A DNA stretch of 64,000 bases from Ornithinimicrobium cryptoxanthini (GTDB taxonomy: Bacteria; Actinomycetota; Actinomycetes; Actinomycetales; Dermatophilaceae), in assembly GCF_023923205.1 (NCBI RefSeq), contig NZ_CP099490.1, positions 1,922,001 to 1,986,000 of the forward strand. Reading direction: 5' to 3'. The notes under the pieces were generated by a model. That model made no database searches. It worked only from the letters and a program-made list of their open reading frames with translations, and was not told the origin of the DNA. Both the position numbers and the translations under genes were made by a program. Positions within the stretch are counted from its first letter, which is position 1. Every line of letters begins with the position of its first letter. Below are positions 16,242 through 25,612 of this stretch, piece by piece.

Positions 16242-17220
16242 ACACTTCGGCACGGGCCGGGAGAGCGGCCCGGAGCCGGACGCGGCCCGGCGACACCAGG
16301 AGCACTTCTTCGCCGAGATGGACGAGACCGGCCTCGGCGCCGTCGATGCGGTCCAGGACACCGGGGCCCCCTCTTCCCTGTGGTCTGAGGCGTGGCACAA
16401 GCTGCGTCGCCGCCCCCTCTTCTGGGTCTCGACCCTGATCATCACCGCGGTGATGGTGCTGGCACTCTTCCCGTCCTGGTTCACGTCCGTGGATCCTCGC
16501 TTCTGCGAGCTGTCCAACTCCCTGGGTGAGCGCGCGCCCGGCCACCCGTTCGGGTTCGACCGGCAGGGCTGCGACATCTTCTCGCGCACGATGTATGGCG
16601 CTCGCGCGTCCGTCCTCGTCGGCGTGCTCACCACCGTCGCGGTCGTCGTGATCGGGGTGACCGTCGGGGCCATCGCCGGCTTCGTGGGTGGTTGGGCAGA
16701 CACGCTGCTCTCGCGGGTCACCGACATTTTCTTCGCCATCCCGCTGGTCCTGGCCGCCATCGTCGTGATGCAGGTCTTCTCCGACAGCCGCTCCATGTGG
16801 ACGGTCATCGCCGTGCTGGGTGTCTTCGGGTGGCCGCCCATCGCCCGGATCACCCGTGGGACGGTGATGAGCATCAAGAACAACGACTACATCACGGCTG
16901 CGACGGCGCTGGGTGTGAGCAGGTTCAGCACGCTCATGCGCCACATCCTGCCCAACGCCGCCGCACCGATCATCGTCTATGCCACGGTCGCCCTCGGCAC
17001 GTTCATCGTGGCCGAGGCGACGCTCAGCTTCCTAGGCATCGGGTTGCCGCCGTCGGTGACCTCATGGGGAGGCGACATATCCAAGGCACAGGCGTCCCTG
17101 CGTTCCAACGCCACGGTGCTGTTCTATCCCGCCGGCGCGCTGGCCACGACCGTGCTCGGCTTCATCATGTTGGGCGACGTCGTGCGCGACGCCCTCGACC
17201 CCAAGGTGCGCAACCGATGA
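16234..17220 (+). CDS. Peptide ABC transporter permease (DppC/OppC type)
   Basis: 328 residues. A 70-residue polar N-terminus precedes the first helix (LFWVSTLIITAVMVLALF), followed by the DppC-type external loop with HPFGFDRQGCDIFSR and an EAA motif in ARITRGTVMSIKNNDYITAATALG. The start at 16234 has GAGG upstream and overlaps the preceding gene. The stop overlaps the ATPase start as ATGA. Confidence 0.95.
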   Translation: MSEHFGTGRESGPEPDAARRHQEHFFAEMDETGLGAVDAVQDTGAPSSLWSEAWHKLRRRPLFWVSTLIITAVMVLALFPSWFTSVDPRFCELSNSLGERAPGHPFGFDRQGCDIFSRTMYGARASVLVGVLTTVAVVVIGVTVGAIAGFVGGWADTLLSRVTDIFFAIPLVLAAIVVMQVFSDSRSMWTVIAVLGVFGWPPIARITRGTVMSIKNNDYITAATALGVSRFSTLMRHILPNAAAPIIVYATVALGTFIVAEATLSFLGIGLPPSVTSWGGDISKAQASLRSNATVLFYPAGALATTVLGFIMLGDVVRDALDPKVRNR

Positions 17221-18959
17221 CCGACCCCCAGAACCCGACCAGCGGCGCGAGCCCCGCACCCGAGGCGGAGGGCCAGACCCCGCTCCTGGAGATCAGGGAC
17301 CTCGAGGTCGCCTTCCGCTCGTCGACGGGCATGGTGCCCGCGGTGCGCGGCGCCAATCTGACCGTCTATCCGGGGCAGTCTGTCGCCATCGTCGGTGAGT
17401 CCGGTTCGGGCAAGTCGACGACTGCGCACGCCATCATCGACCTGCTGCCCGGCACCGGCCGGGTGACCGGCGGCTCAATCAAGTTCGCCGGCAAGGAGCT
17501 GACCTCTGCGTCGCGCAAGGACATCGAGCACCTGCGTGGCCGGGAGATCGGACTGGTCCCCCAGGACCCGATGTCCAACCTCAACCCGGTGTGGAAGATC
17601 GGCTTCCAGGTCAAGGAGGCCCTGATAGCCAACGGTGTCGCCAAGGGCAGCGACATCGCCAAGGAGGTCGAGGCGGTGCTCTCCCGGGCTGGGTTGCCGG
17701 ACGCGGCACGCCGCTCGAAGCAATACCCCCACGAGTTCTCCGGAGGCATGCGCCAGCGTGCCCTGATCGGCATCGGTCTCGCGGGACGGCCGCGGTTGCT
17801 GATCGCGGACGAGCCGACATCGGCACTGGACGTGACCGTGCAGCGTCAGATCCTGGACCACCTCGAGGAGCTCACCAGCGAGCAGAACGCCGCGGTCCTG
17901 TTCATCACCCACGACCTCGGACTCGCCGCCGAGCGCGCCGAGCACCTCGTGGTCATGCACCGCGGACGGGTGGTCGAGTCGGGGCCGTCCCGACAGATCC
18001 TGAGCAGCCCCCAGCACCCCTACACCCAGCGTCTGGTGGCCTCCGCGCCGTCGCTGGCCTCCCGACGGATCCAGTCGGCCCACGAGCGAGGGGTCGAGTC
18101 CGACGAGCTGCTCGTCGAGGACGAGGCGTCGACCGCGTCCAACATCGTGGAGGTCGAGCAGCTGACCAAGGTGTTCAGCCTTCGGGGTGGGCCCGTTGGT
18201 GCCAGTCGTGAGTTCAAGGCGGTCGACGACGTCTCGTTCGTCATCCCGCGCGGTTCGACGATGGCCCTGGTCGGCGAGTCCGGTTCGGGCAAGTCCACGG
18301 TCGCCAACATCATCCTCAACCTGCTGGAACCCACCGAGGGCAAGGTGCTGTTCGAGGGCACCGAGGTCGGTGCGCTGAGCCGTCGGCAGCTGTTCGACTT
18401 CCGCCGCCAGGTGCAACCGATCTTCCAGAACCCCTATGGCTCCCTGGACCCGATGTACTCCATCTTCCGCACCATCGTCGAACCCCTGCGGGTGCACCGG
18501 ATCGGCGACGCGAAGTCCCGCTCCAAGCGGGTCGCGGAGCTCCTTGACCTCGTGTCACTGCCCACCTCCACCATGCGCCGCTATCCCAACGAGCTCTCGG
18601 GTGGGCAGCGTCAGCGCGTCGCGATCGCGAGGGCGCTCGCGCTGGAGCCCAAGGTCGTCGTCTGCGACGAGGCGGTCTCCGCCCTCGATGTGCTGGTCCA
18701 GGCCCAGGTGCTGAGCCTGCTCCATGACCTCCAGCACGAGCTCGGCCTGACCTATCTGTTCATCACCCACGACCTTGCGGTCGTCCGGCAGATCGCCGAC
18801 ACCGTCGCCGTCATGCAGAGCGGGCGCATCGTCGAGCAGGCGGGCACGGCCGAGGTCTTCGACAACCCGCGTGAGGAATACACCCGGGAGCTGCTCGAGG
18901 CCATCCCGGGTGCCAGTCTCGACATCGGCTATCAGGCGCCGAAGGTGCAGGACGCCTGA
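17217..18959 (+). CDS. Fused dipeptide ABC transporter ATPase (DppD-DppF)
   Basis: 580 residues with two complete ABC ATPase domains in one chain. Domain 1 (about 20-300) has GESGSGKSTT, FSGGMRQRA and LLIADEPTSALD. Domain 2 (about 315-575) has GESGSGKSTV, LSGGQRQRV and VVVCDEAVSALD. In many species these are separate proteins; the fusion is common in actinobacteria. In domain 2 the Walker B/D-loop reads CDEAVSALD rather than the usual CDEPVSALD. The start overlaps the permease stop (ATGA). It completes a full importer with the preceding three genes. Confidence 0.95.
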   Translation: MTDPQNPTSGASPAPEAEGQTPLLEIRDLEVAFRSSTGMVPAVRGANLTVYPGQSVAIVGESGSGKSTTAHAIIDLLPGTGRVTGGSIKFAGKELTSASRKDIEHLRGREIGLVPQDPMSNLNPVWKIGFQVKEALIANGVAKGSDIAKEVEAVLSRAGLPDAARRSKQYPHEFSGGMRQRALIGIGLAGRPRLLIADEPTSALDVTVQRQILDHLEELTSEQNAAVLFITHDLGLAAERAEHLVVMHRGRVVESGPSRQILSSPQHPYTQRLVASAPSLASRRIQSAHERGVESDELLVEDEASTASNIVEVEQLTKVFSLRGGPVGASREFKAVDDVSFVIPRGSTMALVGESGSGKSTVANIILNLLEPTEGKVLFEGTEVGALSRRQLFDFRRQVQPIFQNPYGSLDPMYSIFRTIVEPLRVHRIGDAKSRSKRVAELLDLVSLPTSTMRRYPNELSGGQRQRVAIARALALEPKVVVCDEAVSALDVLVQAQVLSLLHDLQHELGLTYLFITHDLAVVRQIADTVAVMQSGRIVEQAGTAEVFDNPREEYTRELLEAIPGASLDIGYQAPKVQDA

Positions 18960-18964
18960 GCGCC

Positions 18965-19459
18965 GTGGCCAGGGCAGGGTCGAAGTCGGCCGGTGGCACC
19001 CCTGCCACGGTCCTGCTGGAGCGGGCCGGTGTGCCGTTCACGGTCCGGGCCTATGACCACGACCCTGCCGCGGCCTCCTACGGGTTGGAGGCCGCTCAGG
19101 CCTTGGGGGTGGACCCGGCCCGCGTCCTGAAGACTCTCCTCGTCGAGACGGACGCCGGACTCGGCGTGGGGATCGTCCCCGTCGCCCGTCAGCTCGACCT
19201 CAAGGCGGTCGCCGCCGCGCTGGGCCAGAAGAAGGCGGTGATGGCCGACCCGACGGTGGCCGAACGGACGACGGGCTATGTCGTCGGTGGCATCAGTCCT
19301 CTGGGACAGAGGAAGTCCCTGCCCACCGTGCTTGACTCCACGGCAACGCAGTTCGCGACCGTGCTCGTGTCTGGGGGCAAACGCGGCCTCGACCTCGAGC
19401 TGGCCCCCCAGGACCTCATTGCGCTCACCCGCGCCACCCTGGCGCCCATCGCCAGGTGA
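18965..19459 (+). CDS. ybaK: YbaK/EbsC-type aminoacyl-tRNA deacylase
   Basis: 164 residues matching the YbaK editing domain (GVPFTVRAYDHDPAAASYGLEAAQALG, LKAVAAALGQKKAVMADP, GYVVGGISPLGQRKSLPTVLD). YbaK hydrolyses mischarged Cys-tRNA(Pro). It begins with GTG 5 nt after the ATPase stop, so it may be read through from the transporter operon, although the functions are unrelated. Confidence 0.92.
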   Translation: MARAGSKSAGGTPATVLLERAGVPFTVRAYDHDPAAASYGLEAAQALGVDPARVLKTLLVETDAGLGVGIVPVARQLDLKAVAAALGQKKAVMADPTVAERTTGYVVGGISPLGQRKSLPTVLDSTATQFATVLVSGGKRGLDLELAPQDLIALTRATLAPIAR

Positions 19460-19467
19460 CGCCCAGA

Positions 19468-19483
19468 AGGGCTAGCTAGCCCT
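19468..19483. terminator. Palindromic bidirectional terminator ybaK/lrp
   Basis: A perfect 16-bp palindrome AGGGCTAGCTAGCCCT between the convergent ends of ybaK (19459) and the Lrp gene (19476). It includes the Lrp stop codon. Short, without a T-tract. Confidence 0.5.
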
Positions 19484-19928
19484 CGGTCGGCAGCCTGACC
19501 GGACGGCCCTCCCACGGGGTGGACAACACGACCGTGGTGCTGCTCGCACAGTTGGCGGCGACCCGGATGTCGGCCAGGAGCTGCTCGAGGTCCGACGGCT
19601 TGGCGAGCCGGACCTGGATCACATAGTTCTCCCGCCCGGCGACGGACCAGCACGAGTCGATCTCCGGCAGGTGCTCGAGCCGCTCCGGGATGTCGTCGGG
19701 CGCCGCCGGGTCAAACGGCGTCAGCGCGATCAGCGCGGTCAGCGGCAGGCCAACCTTCTCGAAGTCGATCTCGGCGCGGTAGCCGGTGATCACGCCGCGC
19801 TCCTCGAGCCGCTTGACCCGTTGGTGCACAGCCGACGTGGACAGCCCCACCGCCCGACCCAGGTCGGCGAAGCTCATCCGGCCATCCGCAGCGAGCAGTC
19901 CGACGATCTGGCGGTCAACAGCTTCCAT
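19476..19928 (-). CDS. Lrp/AsnC family transcriptional regulator
   Basis: 150 residues: an N-terminal winged helix-turn-helix (MEAVDRQIVGLLAADGRMSFADLGRAVGLSTSAVHQRVKRLEERGVI in outline, residues 1-47) and a C-terminal RAM/AsnC ligand-binding domain with the SVAGRENYVIQVRL strand. Such regulators respond to amino acids and often control neighbouring transport or catabolic genes. It is near the kam and peptide-transport genes but is convergent to them, so regulation of those genes is only a guess. ATG 19928 has TAGGCT 8 nt upstream; longer upstream starts lack support. Confidence 0.92.
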   Translation of the reverse strand: MEAVDRQIVGLLAADGRMSFADLGRAVGLSTSAVHQRVKRLEERGVITGYRAEIDFEKVGLPLTALIALTPFDPAAPDDIPERLEHLPEIDSCWSVAGRENYVIQVRLAKPSDLEQLLADIRVAANCASSTTVVLSTPWEGRPVRLPTEG

Positions 19929-19949
19929 GACCGCATAGCCTAGTGACCC

Positions 19950-20897
19950 ATGACCCCGCAGATCAGCCCAGGCCAGCGCCTCCTCCTGCTGGACGCCGCG
20001 AGTCTCTACTTCCGCGCCTTCTTCGGCGTCAAGGACGCGGCCCCCGCGCCGGACGGGACTCCCACCAACGCCGTGCGCGGGATGCTGGACTTCACCGCGA
20101 CGCTCATCAACCGGTTCCACCCCACACGCCTGGTCGCCTGCTGGGACGACGACTGGCGGCCCGCCTTCCGGACCGCCGCGATCCCGTCATACAAGGCACA
20201 CCGTCTGGTCGAGGGGGCCACCGGCAACGTGGAGGAGGTCCCCGACGCGCTGCAGGTGCAGGTGCCGCTGATCCGCACGGCGCTGGAGGCCTTCGGCTTC
20301 CCCGTTCTGGGCTCTCCCGGTTTTGAGGCTGACGACGTCATCGGGACGCTCACGCACCGGCACACGGGGGTGCTGCCCGTGACAATCGTGACCGGCGACC
20401 GCGACCTCTTCCAGCTCGTCGACGACGAGCACGACATCAGCGTCGCCTACACGGCCCGCTCCGGTGTGCGGGACGCTGAGGTGATCCGGCAGGCCGACCT
20501 CCAGGCACGGTATGGCGTGCCCTCCGGGGCCGCCTATGCCGACATGTCGATCATGCGCGGCGACACCAGCGACGGTCTGCCCGGGGTCGCCGGGATCGGC
20601 GACAAGACGGCGGCGGCCCTGATCGCCACCTATGGCTCGCTCGCCGGCGTGCGCGAGGCCCTGGCCGCAGGTGACCCGGCGATCAAGGGTGCGCGGCGCA
20701 AGAACCTGGAAGCCGCCTCGGACTACCTCGACGTCGCCCCCGGCGTGGTCCTGGTCGCCCGGGACGCGGCCCTGCCTGATCGTGCGCTGACACTGCCCCG
20801 TGAGCTTGCCGACCCGGGCACGCTGCTGCAGTTTGTCGAGGCCTACGGCATCTCCGGACCGGTCTCCCGGCTCCTGGCCGCCCTCAACCTGAGCTGA
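19950..20897 (+). CDS. 5'-3' exonuclease (PIN/FEN type)
   Basis: 315 residues resembling the N-terminal 5'-nuclease domain of DNA polymerase I as a stand-alone protein: LLLLDAASLYFRAFFG, the acidic metal ligands in GFEADDVIG and TGDRDLFQLV, and the helix-hairpin-helix in GDTSDGLPGVAGIGDKTAAALI. It would remove flaps or RNA primers or act in repair. It is divergent from the Lrp gene with only 21 bp between the starts, so promoters overlap. Confidence 0.93.
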   Translation: MTPQISPGQRLLLLDAASLYFRAFFGVKDAAPAPDGTPTNAVRGMLDFTATLINRFHPTRLVACWDDDWRPAFRTAAIPSYKAHRLVEGATGNVEEVPDALQVQVPLIRTALEAFGFPVLGSPGFEADDVIGTLTHRHTGVLPVTIVTGDRDLFQLVDDEHDISVAYTARSGVRDAEVIRQADLQARYGVPSGAAYADMSIMRGDTSDGLPGVAGIGDKTAAALIATYGSLAGVREALAAGDPAIKGARRKNLEAASDYLDVAPGVVLVARDAALPDRALTLPRELADPGTLLQFVEAYGISGPVSRLLAALNLS

Positions 20898-20931
20898 AGG
20901 TCGAGCCGAACGGTCAGCTGCGAGTTGCGCG

Positions 20932-21480
20932 TCAGCCCCGACCCCGCGCACGTCGCGGCTCATTGGGCGGCCACTCTCCGTCGTCCGATCCGTCGTCGCC
21001 GGCAAACAGCAGGTTCTGCAGCTGGACCTGCACGTCCTCGACGCGGGGCACGTCGTGCAGCTCCATGCCCGCCTTGTCCGTGGCGTCCGAGACGATGAGC
21101 GTGCCGCATCCCAGGATCCGGTCGAGCACACCCTTCTCGATGCCGATGTCGTTGATCCGGTGCAGCGGGATGTCCCGGCCGATCTTGGTCAGGATGCCGG
21201 AGCGGTGGCTCAACCGGCGATTGGTGATGACATAGCGCTCGGTCGACCAGCGCAGGATCGGCACGAGCACGAACCAGGCGGCGATCAGGGCCGCCAGGAC
21301 CGCGCCGGCGATGGTGACCCAGTTGCCATAGGACAGGTCCCGGGTGAACCACCACACGGCCCACAGCAGGGCGAGCAGGAAGAGGGCTAACGCGATCGGC
21401 CCAGCCAGTGCCTTCCAGTGCGTGCGGATGCTGAGCACGACTGATTCGCCGTCGCCGAGGTGCTTCTCCTTCAGAGCCAT
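20932..21480 (-). CDS. PH-domain (YdbS-like) membrane protein
   Basis: 182 residues with two membrane helices (about 25-45 and 55-75) followed by a bacterial PH domain (RWSTERYVITNRRLSHRSG, KIGRDIPLHRINDIGIEKG, ILGCGTLIVSDATDKAGMELHDV) and a short charged tail. The family (bPH2) is widespread; molecular function is unknown. It is convergent with the exonuclease gene. Confidence 0.88.
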   Translation of the reverse strand: MALKEKHLGDGESVVLSIRTHWKALAGPIALALFLLALLWAVWWFTRDLSYGNWVTIAGAVLAALIAAWFVLVPILRWSTERYVITNRRLSHRSGILTKIGRDIPLHRINDIGIEKGVLDRILGCGTLIVSDATDKAGMELHDVPRVEDVQVQLQNLLFAGDDGSDDGEWPPNEPRRARGRG

Positions 21481-21551
21481 GGTGGCATCCTGCCACCAAC
21501 ACCACTGCCGGCGCGATGGTTGGCCGCGACGGCGCCGTGGGTGCTGCGCGC

Positions 21552-24524
21552 TCAGTCCATCCGGTCCGCTGCGACGACGCCTCGCAGCATCGCGTCGGTG
21601 GCGCGGCGGGCCGTGGCCGACACCGGCCCGTCAGCCGCCTGCGCGATCTGCCCCAGCAGGTCCACCACCTGCTTGCTGCGCCGCACGAAGTCGCCCGCAG
21701 AGAGCTCGCTGTCGCGCAGCACCTCGTCCAGCGCCCGGCCCGACGCCCAGCGGTGGATCATCCACGCGATCCCCGGGTCCAGCTCGCCGGTCAGCGGCAA
21801 CCGGTGGTCGGCCTCCCGGTCGGTCAGCTGCGACCAGATGGCGACCATTTCGTGGAAGGCCTCCTCCACCTCGGTCGTCGGCCAGCGCGGCGACGGGCTC
21901 TCGTCGCTGCCGCGTGGCTCGTGGATCAGGGTGGAGACCACGGCCGCCAGACCGGCCGCGTCTAGACGCTGCCACGTGCCCTGGGTGATGGCCTGGGCCG
22001 CCACCAGGTCCTTCTCGGTGTAGATCCTGCGCAGGCTCGCGCCCGCGTCGGTCACCTGCTGACCGTCCTCGGTGAGATAGCCGAGCTCGCTGAGCAGCGT
22101 GCAGATCCGGTCAAAGGTCTTGGCCACGGTGTTGGTCCGCCCGCTCACCCGCCGTTGCAGATCGTCGGTGTCGCGCCGCAGCTTCCACCACCGCTCCGCC
22201 CACCGCGCGTGGTCCTCACGGTCCGGGCACTGGTGACACGGGTGTGCTCGCAACCGGCTGCGCAGCTCATCAGGGTCCGTATGCCGTGTCGCACCACTGC
22301 CCTCCCCCGCACCTGAGGCCCGGGTCTGCTCAGGCTCACCCTGGTGCCCCCGCACACGCTGGCCCGCCGCCTCCGTGCTGGGCCACTGGCTGGGCGGTGG
22401 TTCGAAGGGCACCTGGGCCCGCAGCGTGGCTGCCAGGTCCTTGCGGGAGCGCACGTTGCGCGGGTTGAATCCCCTGGGGATCGCCACGCGGGCGACCGGG
22501 ATCACCGGGTCCTGCAGGTCGTGCACGGTCAGCCGGCGCAGCTGGGCGTCGGAGTCCAAGATGCTCGGCTCCGGTGAGCGGCCGGGCTTGGACGGCACGG
22601 TCAGCACGATGGCCATCCCCTTGCGACGCCCCTGCGGCAGGCTGAGGACGTCCCCGGGGGACAGTTCCTCAAGGCTCACCGCGATCTCGGCCCGGAGGGA
22701 GGCCGAGCGACGGCGGGCGGCGGTCTTCTCGGCATCACTGAGCTCGCGGCGCAGGCGCGCGTACTCCCGGAAGTCACCCAGCTCGCAGTGCATCGACTCG
22801 GCGTAGCCGGCCATCGCCTCCTCGTTGCGACGCACCTGACTCGCCAGTCCCACGACTGCGCGGTCCGCCTGGAACTGGGCGAAGGAGGACTGGAGCAGCT
22901 CGTGGGCGACCTCGCGACCGAACTGGGCCACGAGGTTGACCGCCATGTTGTAGGTGGGCCGAAAGGAGGATCTGAGGGGATAGGTCCGCGTGGAGGCCAG
23001 CCCTGCGACGTCGATCGGGTCCAGGCCGCGGCGGTGCAGCACGACCGCGTGACCCTCGATGTCGATCCCTCGCCGTCCGGCGCGTCCGGTGAGCTGGGTG
23101 TATTCGGCCGGGGTGACCGGAGCGTGCTCCTCCCCGTTGAACTTCACCAGCTTCTCCAGGACCACGGTGCGAGCGGGCATGTTGATGCCCAGCGCCAGCG
23201 TCTCCGTGGCAAAGACGGCCTTGATCCGCCCCGCGGTGAACAGCTCCTCGACGATCTCCCGAAAGAGCGGGAGCATGCCCGCGTGATGTGCGGCAAACCC
23301 GCGGCTGAGCCCCTCGACGAAGTCGTGATAGCCGAGCACGGGCAGGTCACGTTCGTCGACCTCGGCCACCCGCTCCTCGACGAGGCGGCGGATCCGCTCG
23401 CCCTCCTGGGGCGGCACCAGGCGGGTCCCGCGGCTGAGCAGCTGGGTGACCGCCCCCTCGCAGCCAGCCCGGCTGAAGATGAAGGTGATCGCCGGCAGGA
23501 GCCCCTCCCGGTCCAGCCGGTCGATCACCTCGGAGCGGCTGGCCGTCCCTCCGGGCAGGCTTCCGGCACCCCCGTGGCCGCGTGTGTGGTCCGCGTCGTC
23601 GCCGCCGGGTCGGCCGTCGCCGCGCCGCCGGTCATAGCCACCACCGCTGCGCTCGGCCCGCCCGCGACCAGACCGCCCCCGGTCGTCCCGGCCGTGCGGG
23701 CGCCCACGACGACCGCGCGGGCCCCCCGCGTCGTCGCGGCGCCAGCGGGCGTCGCGCTGCGTGCTCATGATCCGGCTGATCAGCTCGGGGTTGATGCTGG
23801 TCTGCTGAGCCGGCCCGGAGGGATCGACGACCAGGCCGTCGCCCTCGTGGACGAACAGGTCCATCAGGTCCTTGCCGACCATCATGTGCTGCCAGAGCGG
23901 CACCGGCCGGACCTCGGAGACGATCACCTCCATGTTGCCGCGCACCGTGCGCAACCAGTCGCCGAACTCCTCGGCGTTGCTGACCGTCGCGGACAACGAG
24001 ATGACCTGCACCGACTCGGGCAGGTGGATGATCACCTCCTCCCAGACCGCACCACGGAAGCGGTCTGCGAGGTAGTGCACCTCGTCCATCACCACGAAGC
24101 CCAGGCCGGCCAGGGTGTGCGACCCGGCATACATCATGTTGCGCAGCACCTCGGTGGTCATGACGACCACGGGAGCCTCGCCGTTGACGGACGCGTCGCC
24201 GGTCAGCAGGCCGACCTTGTCGGATCCATGCTGGGCGACGAGGTCGTGGTATTTCTGGTTGCTCAGCGCCTTGATGGGGGTGGTGTAGAACGCCTTGCGC
24301 CCGGTCTCGAGTGCGAGAGCCACGGCGAACTCCCCCACGATCGTCTTGCCGGCTCCGGTCGGGGCCGCCACGAGCACGCCCTGCCCCGCGTCCACCGCCG
24401 AGATCGCCGCGAGCTGGAAGTCGTCGAGCGGGAAGTCGAGCCGTGCCGTGAACCGCCCGACCGCCCCCCTGTCTCGCGTGTTCCGCTCGCGGGCAGCGGC
24501 ATACCGCTCAGCAGGAGAGGACAT
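21552..24524 (-). CDS. helY: Ski2/Mtr4-like superfamily 2 RNA helicase HelY
   Basis: 990 residues. Motif I APTGAGKT (54-61), Ia TTPIKALSNQKY, DEVH box (147-150), SAT (178-180) and motif VI QLTGRAGRRGID (about 477-488) define a Ski2-type helicase, with the C-terminal arch/helical DSHCT-like region (Cys/His pattern HPCHQCPDREDHARW near 740). Between the two RecA domains (about 256-329) is an extra Arg/Gly/Asp-rich stretch with RGR and GRG repeats. The ATG at 24524 has TAGCCT 6 nt upstream, suggesting a leaderless transcript. It lies downstream of the pafBC-tatAC group as in other actinobacteria. Confidence 0.94.
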   Translation of the reverse strand: MSSPAERYAAARERNTRDRGAVGRFTARLDFPLDDFQLAAISAVDAGQGVLVAAPTGAGKTIVGEFAVALALETGRKAFYTTPIKALSNQKYHDLVAQHGSDKVGLLTGDASVNGEAPVVVMTTEVLRNMMYAGSHTLAGLGFVVMDEVHYLADRFRGAVWEEVIIHLPESVQVISLSATVSNAEEFGDWLRTVRGNMEVIVSEVRPVPLWQHMMVGKDLMDLFVHEGDGLVVDPSGPAQQTSINPELISRIMSTQRDARWRRDDAGGPRGRRGRPHGRDDRGRSGRGRAERSGGGYDRRRGDGRPGGDDADHTRGHGGAGSLPGGTASRSEVIDRLDREGLLPAITFIFSRAGCEGAVTQLLSRGTRLVPPQEGERIRRLVEERVAEVDERDLPVLGYHDFVEGLSRGFAAHHAGMLPLFREIVEELFTAGRIKAVFATETLALGINMPARTVVLEKLVKFNGEEHAPVTPAEYTQLTGRAGRRGIDIEGHAVVLHRRGLDPIDVAGLASTRTYPLRSSFRPTYNMAVNLVAQFGREVAHELLQSSFAQFQADRAVVGLASQVRRNEEAMAGYAESMHCELGDFREYARLRRELSDAEKTAARRRSASLRAEIAVSLEELSPGDVLSLPQGRRKGMAIVLTVPSKPGRSPEPSILDSDAQLRRLTVHDLQDPVIPVARVAIPRGFNPRNVRSRKDLAATLRAQVPFEPPPSQWPSTEAAGQRVRGHQGEPEQTRASGAGEGSGATRHTDPDELRSRLRAHPCHQCPDREDHARWAERWWKLRRDTDDLQRRVSGRTNTVAKTFDRICTLLSELGYLTEDGQQVTDAGASLRRIYTEKDLVAAQAITQGTWQRLDAAGLAAVVSTLIHEPRGSDESPSPRWPTTEVEEAFHEMVAIWSQLTDREADHRLPLTGELDPGIAWMIHRWASGRALDEVLRDSELSAGDFVRRSKQVVDLLGQIAQAADGPVSATARRATDAMLRGVVAADRMD

Positions 24525-24580
24525 GGCCCCAGGCTACGCGGTCCCCCCACCCATTTTCGTAGTGGTTCTGCGGGTCCCCC

Positions 24581-24667
24581 TCGTCGGCCCGAGCGTTCAC
24601 CTGCACGCTGCGGCCGGGATGCGTCCGCGTGTCGTCGGCCCGAGCGTTCACCTGCACTGTGCGGCCG
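24581..24667. repeat. Two 36-bp direct repeats in the helY-dagK gap
   Basis: Copies at 24581-24616 and 24632-24667 are identical over the first 26 bp (starting TCGTCGGCCCGAGCG) and over the last 8, differing at two positions, with a 15-bp spacer. The period is 51 bp. They lie in the 163-bp gap upstream of helY and downstream of dagK. The function is unknown. Confidence 0.85.
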
Positions 24668-24687
24668 ACGCTAGTACGAAGAGGCAC

Positions 24688-25569
24688 TCAGCCCGCCGGG
24701 ACCAGGACGTCGATCGCGCCGGGCACGACGCTGCAGTCGACCGGCAGCGGGCACAGAGCCTCCCCATCGCCGTGCGCCACGAGCTCCGGCCCGGCCACGC
24801 TGACCCGGCGCGCCCGCTCGATCCGCACGGGCGGATGGTTGCTGTGCCGCCCGGAGAAGACCCCGGCAAGCAGCCGCACGGCCGAGGTGGCACCGACCGG
24901 CTCGATGATGATGACGTCAAGCAGCCCGTCGCCAGGATCCGCGTCGGGCGCGATGCGCATGCCGCCGCCATAGACCGGCATGTTGCACACGGCCACGACC
25001 AGGGCGTCCAGCTCCAGCACCTGGTCGTCCAGCTCGAGGCGATAGGCCATCGGCCGCAGCCTGACGAGCTCGGGCAGCACGGCGACGGTGTAGGACTGGG
25101 CTCCCAGCCAGCGGGGCAGGGTCGCGGCGCGGGCCGCGATGAGCGCGTCCAGGCCGCACGGCACCGAGCCGACCACGTGCCGGTCGAGCGGGTCCACGTG
25201 GATCAGGTCGATGCTCCGGCGGGTGCCGGAGAGCAGGGTGGCGACGGCCGCGTCGATCCTGAGAGGTATGCCGAGCGAGCGCGCGTTGTCGTTGCCCGTG
25301 CCCGACGGCACGATGCCCAGGGCCGTGCCGCTGCCGACCACCTGTCCTGCGGCGATCTGCACGACACCGTCGCCACCGACCGCGACAAGGGCCTCGACGC
25401 CGTCCCGCACCGCCCCCTGGCACGCTTCCCGCGCCTGCTCGACGGTGGCTGCCACGAGCTCGTGGACCTGCTGGCCGGCGGCCCGCAGCTGCTCGACCAC
25501 CTGTTCACCCACAGCACCGGCCCCCCGGCGGCCGGATCGTGGGCCGTGCAGCACGGCATACCTCGTCAT
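24688..25569 (-). CDS. Diacylglycerol/lipid kinase (YegS/DagK family)
   Basis: 293 residues with the DAGK catalytic domain: VAVGGDGVVQIAAG, GIVPSGTGNDNARSLGIP, and the C-terminal NMPVYGGGMRIAPDADPGDGLLDV. It would phosphorylate diacylglycerol or a related lipid at the inner membrane face. It lies between tatC and helY on the same strand, with a gap of 43 bp to tatC. Confidence 0.93.
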   Translation of the reverse strand: MTRYAVLHGPRSGRRGAGAVGEQVVEQLRAAGQQVHELVAATVEQAREACQGAVRDGVEALVAVGGDGVVQIAAGQVVGSGTALGIVPSGTGNDNARSLGIPLRIDAAVATLLSGTRRSIDLIHVDPLDRHVVGSVPCGLDALIAARAATLPRWLGAQSYTVAVLPELVRLRPMAYRLELDDQVLELDALVVAVCNMPVYGGGMRIAPDADPGDGLLDVIIIEPVGATSAVRLLAGVFSGRHSNHPPVRIERARRVSVAGPELVAHGDGEALCPLPVDCSVVPGAIDVLVPAG

Positions 25570-25612
25570 GGGTTGATTGTGCCCCAGCGCCTCGCGCAGC
25601 GGGGCACGCCAC

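Noticed and set aside
24581..24667. Possible mini-CRISPR or att duplication
   Set aside because: Only two copies with 15-bp spacing, and no integrase or cas gene nearby.
22788..24674. Long open frame on the plus strand over helY
   Set aside because: Antisense to conserved helicase motifs; no family signature.
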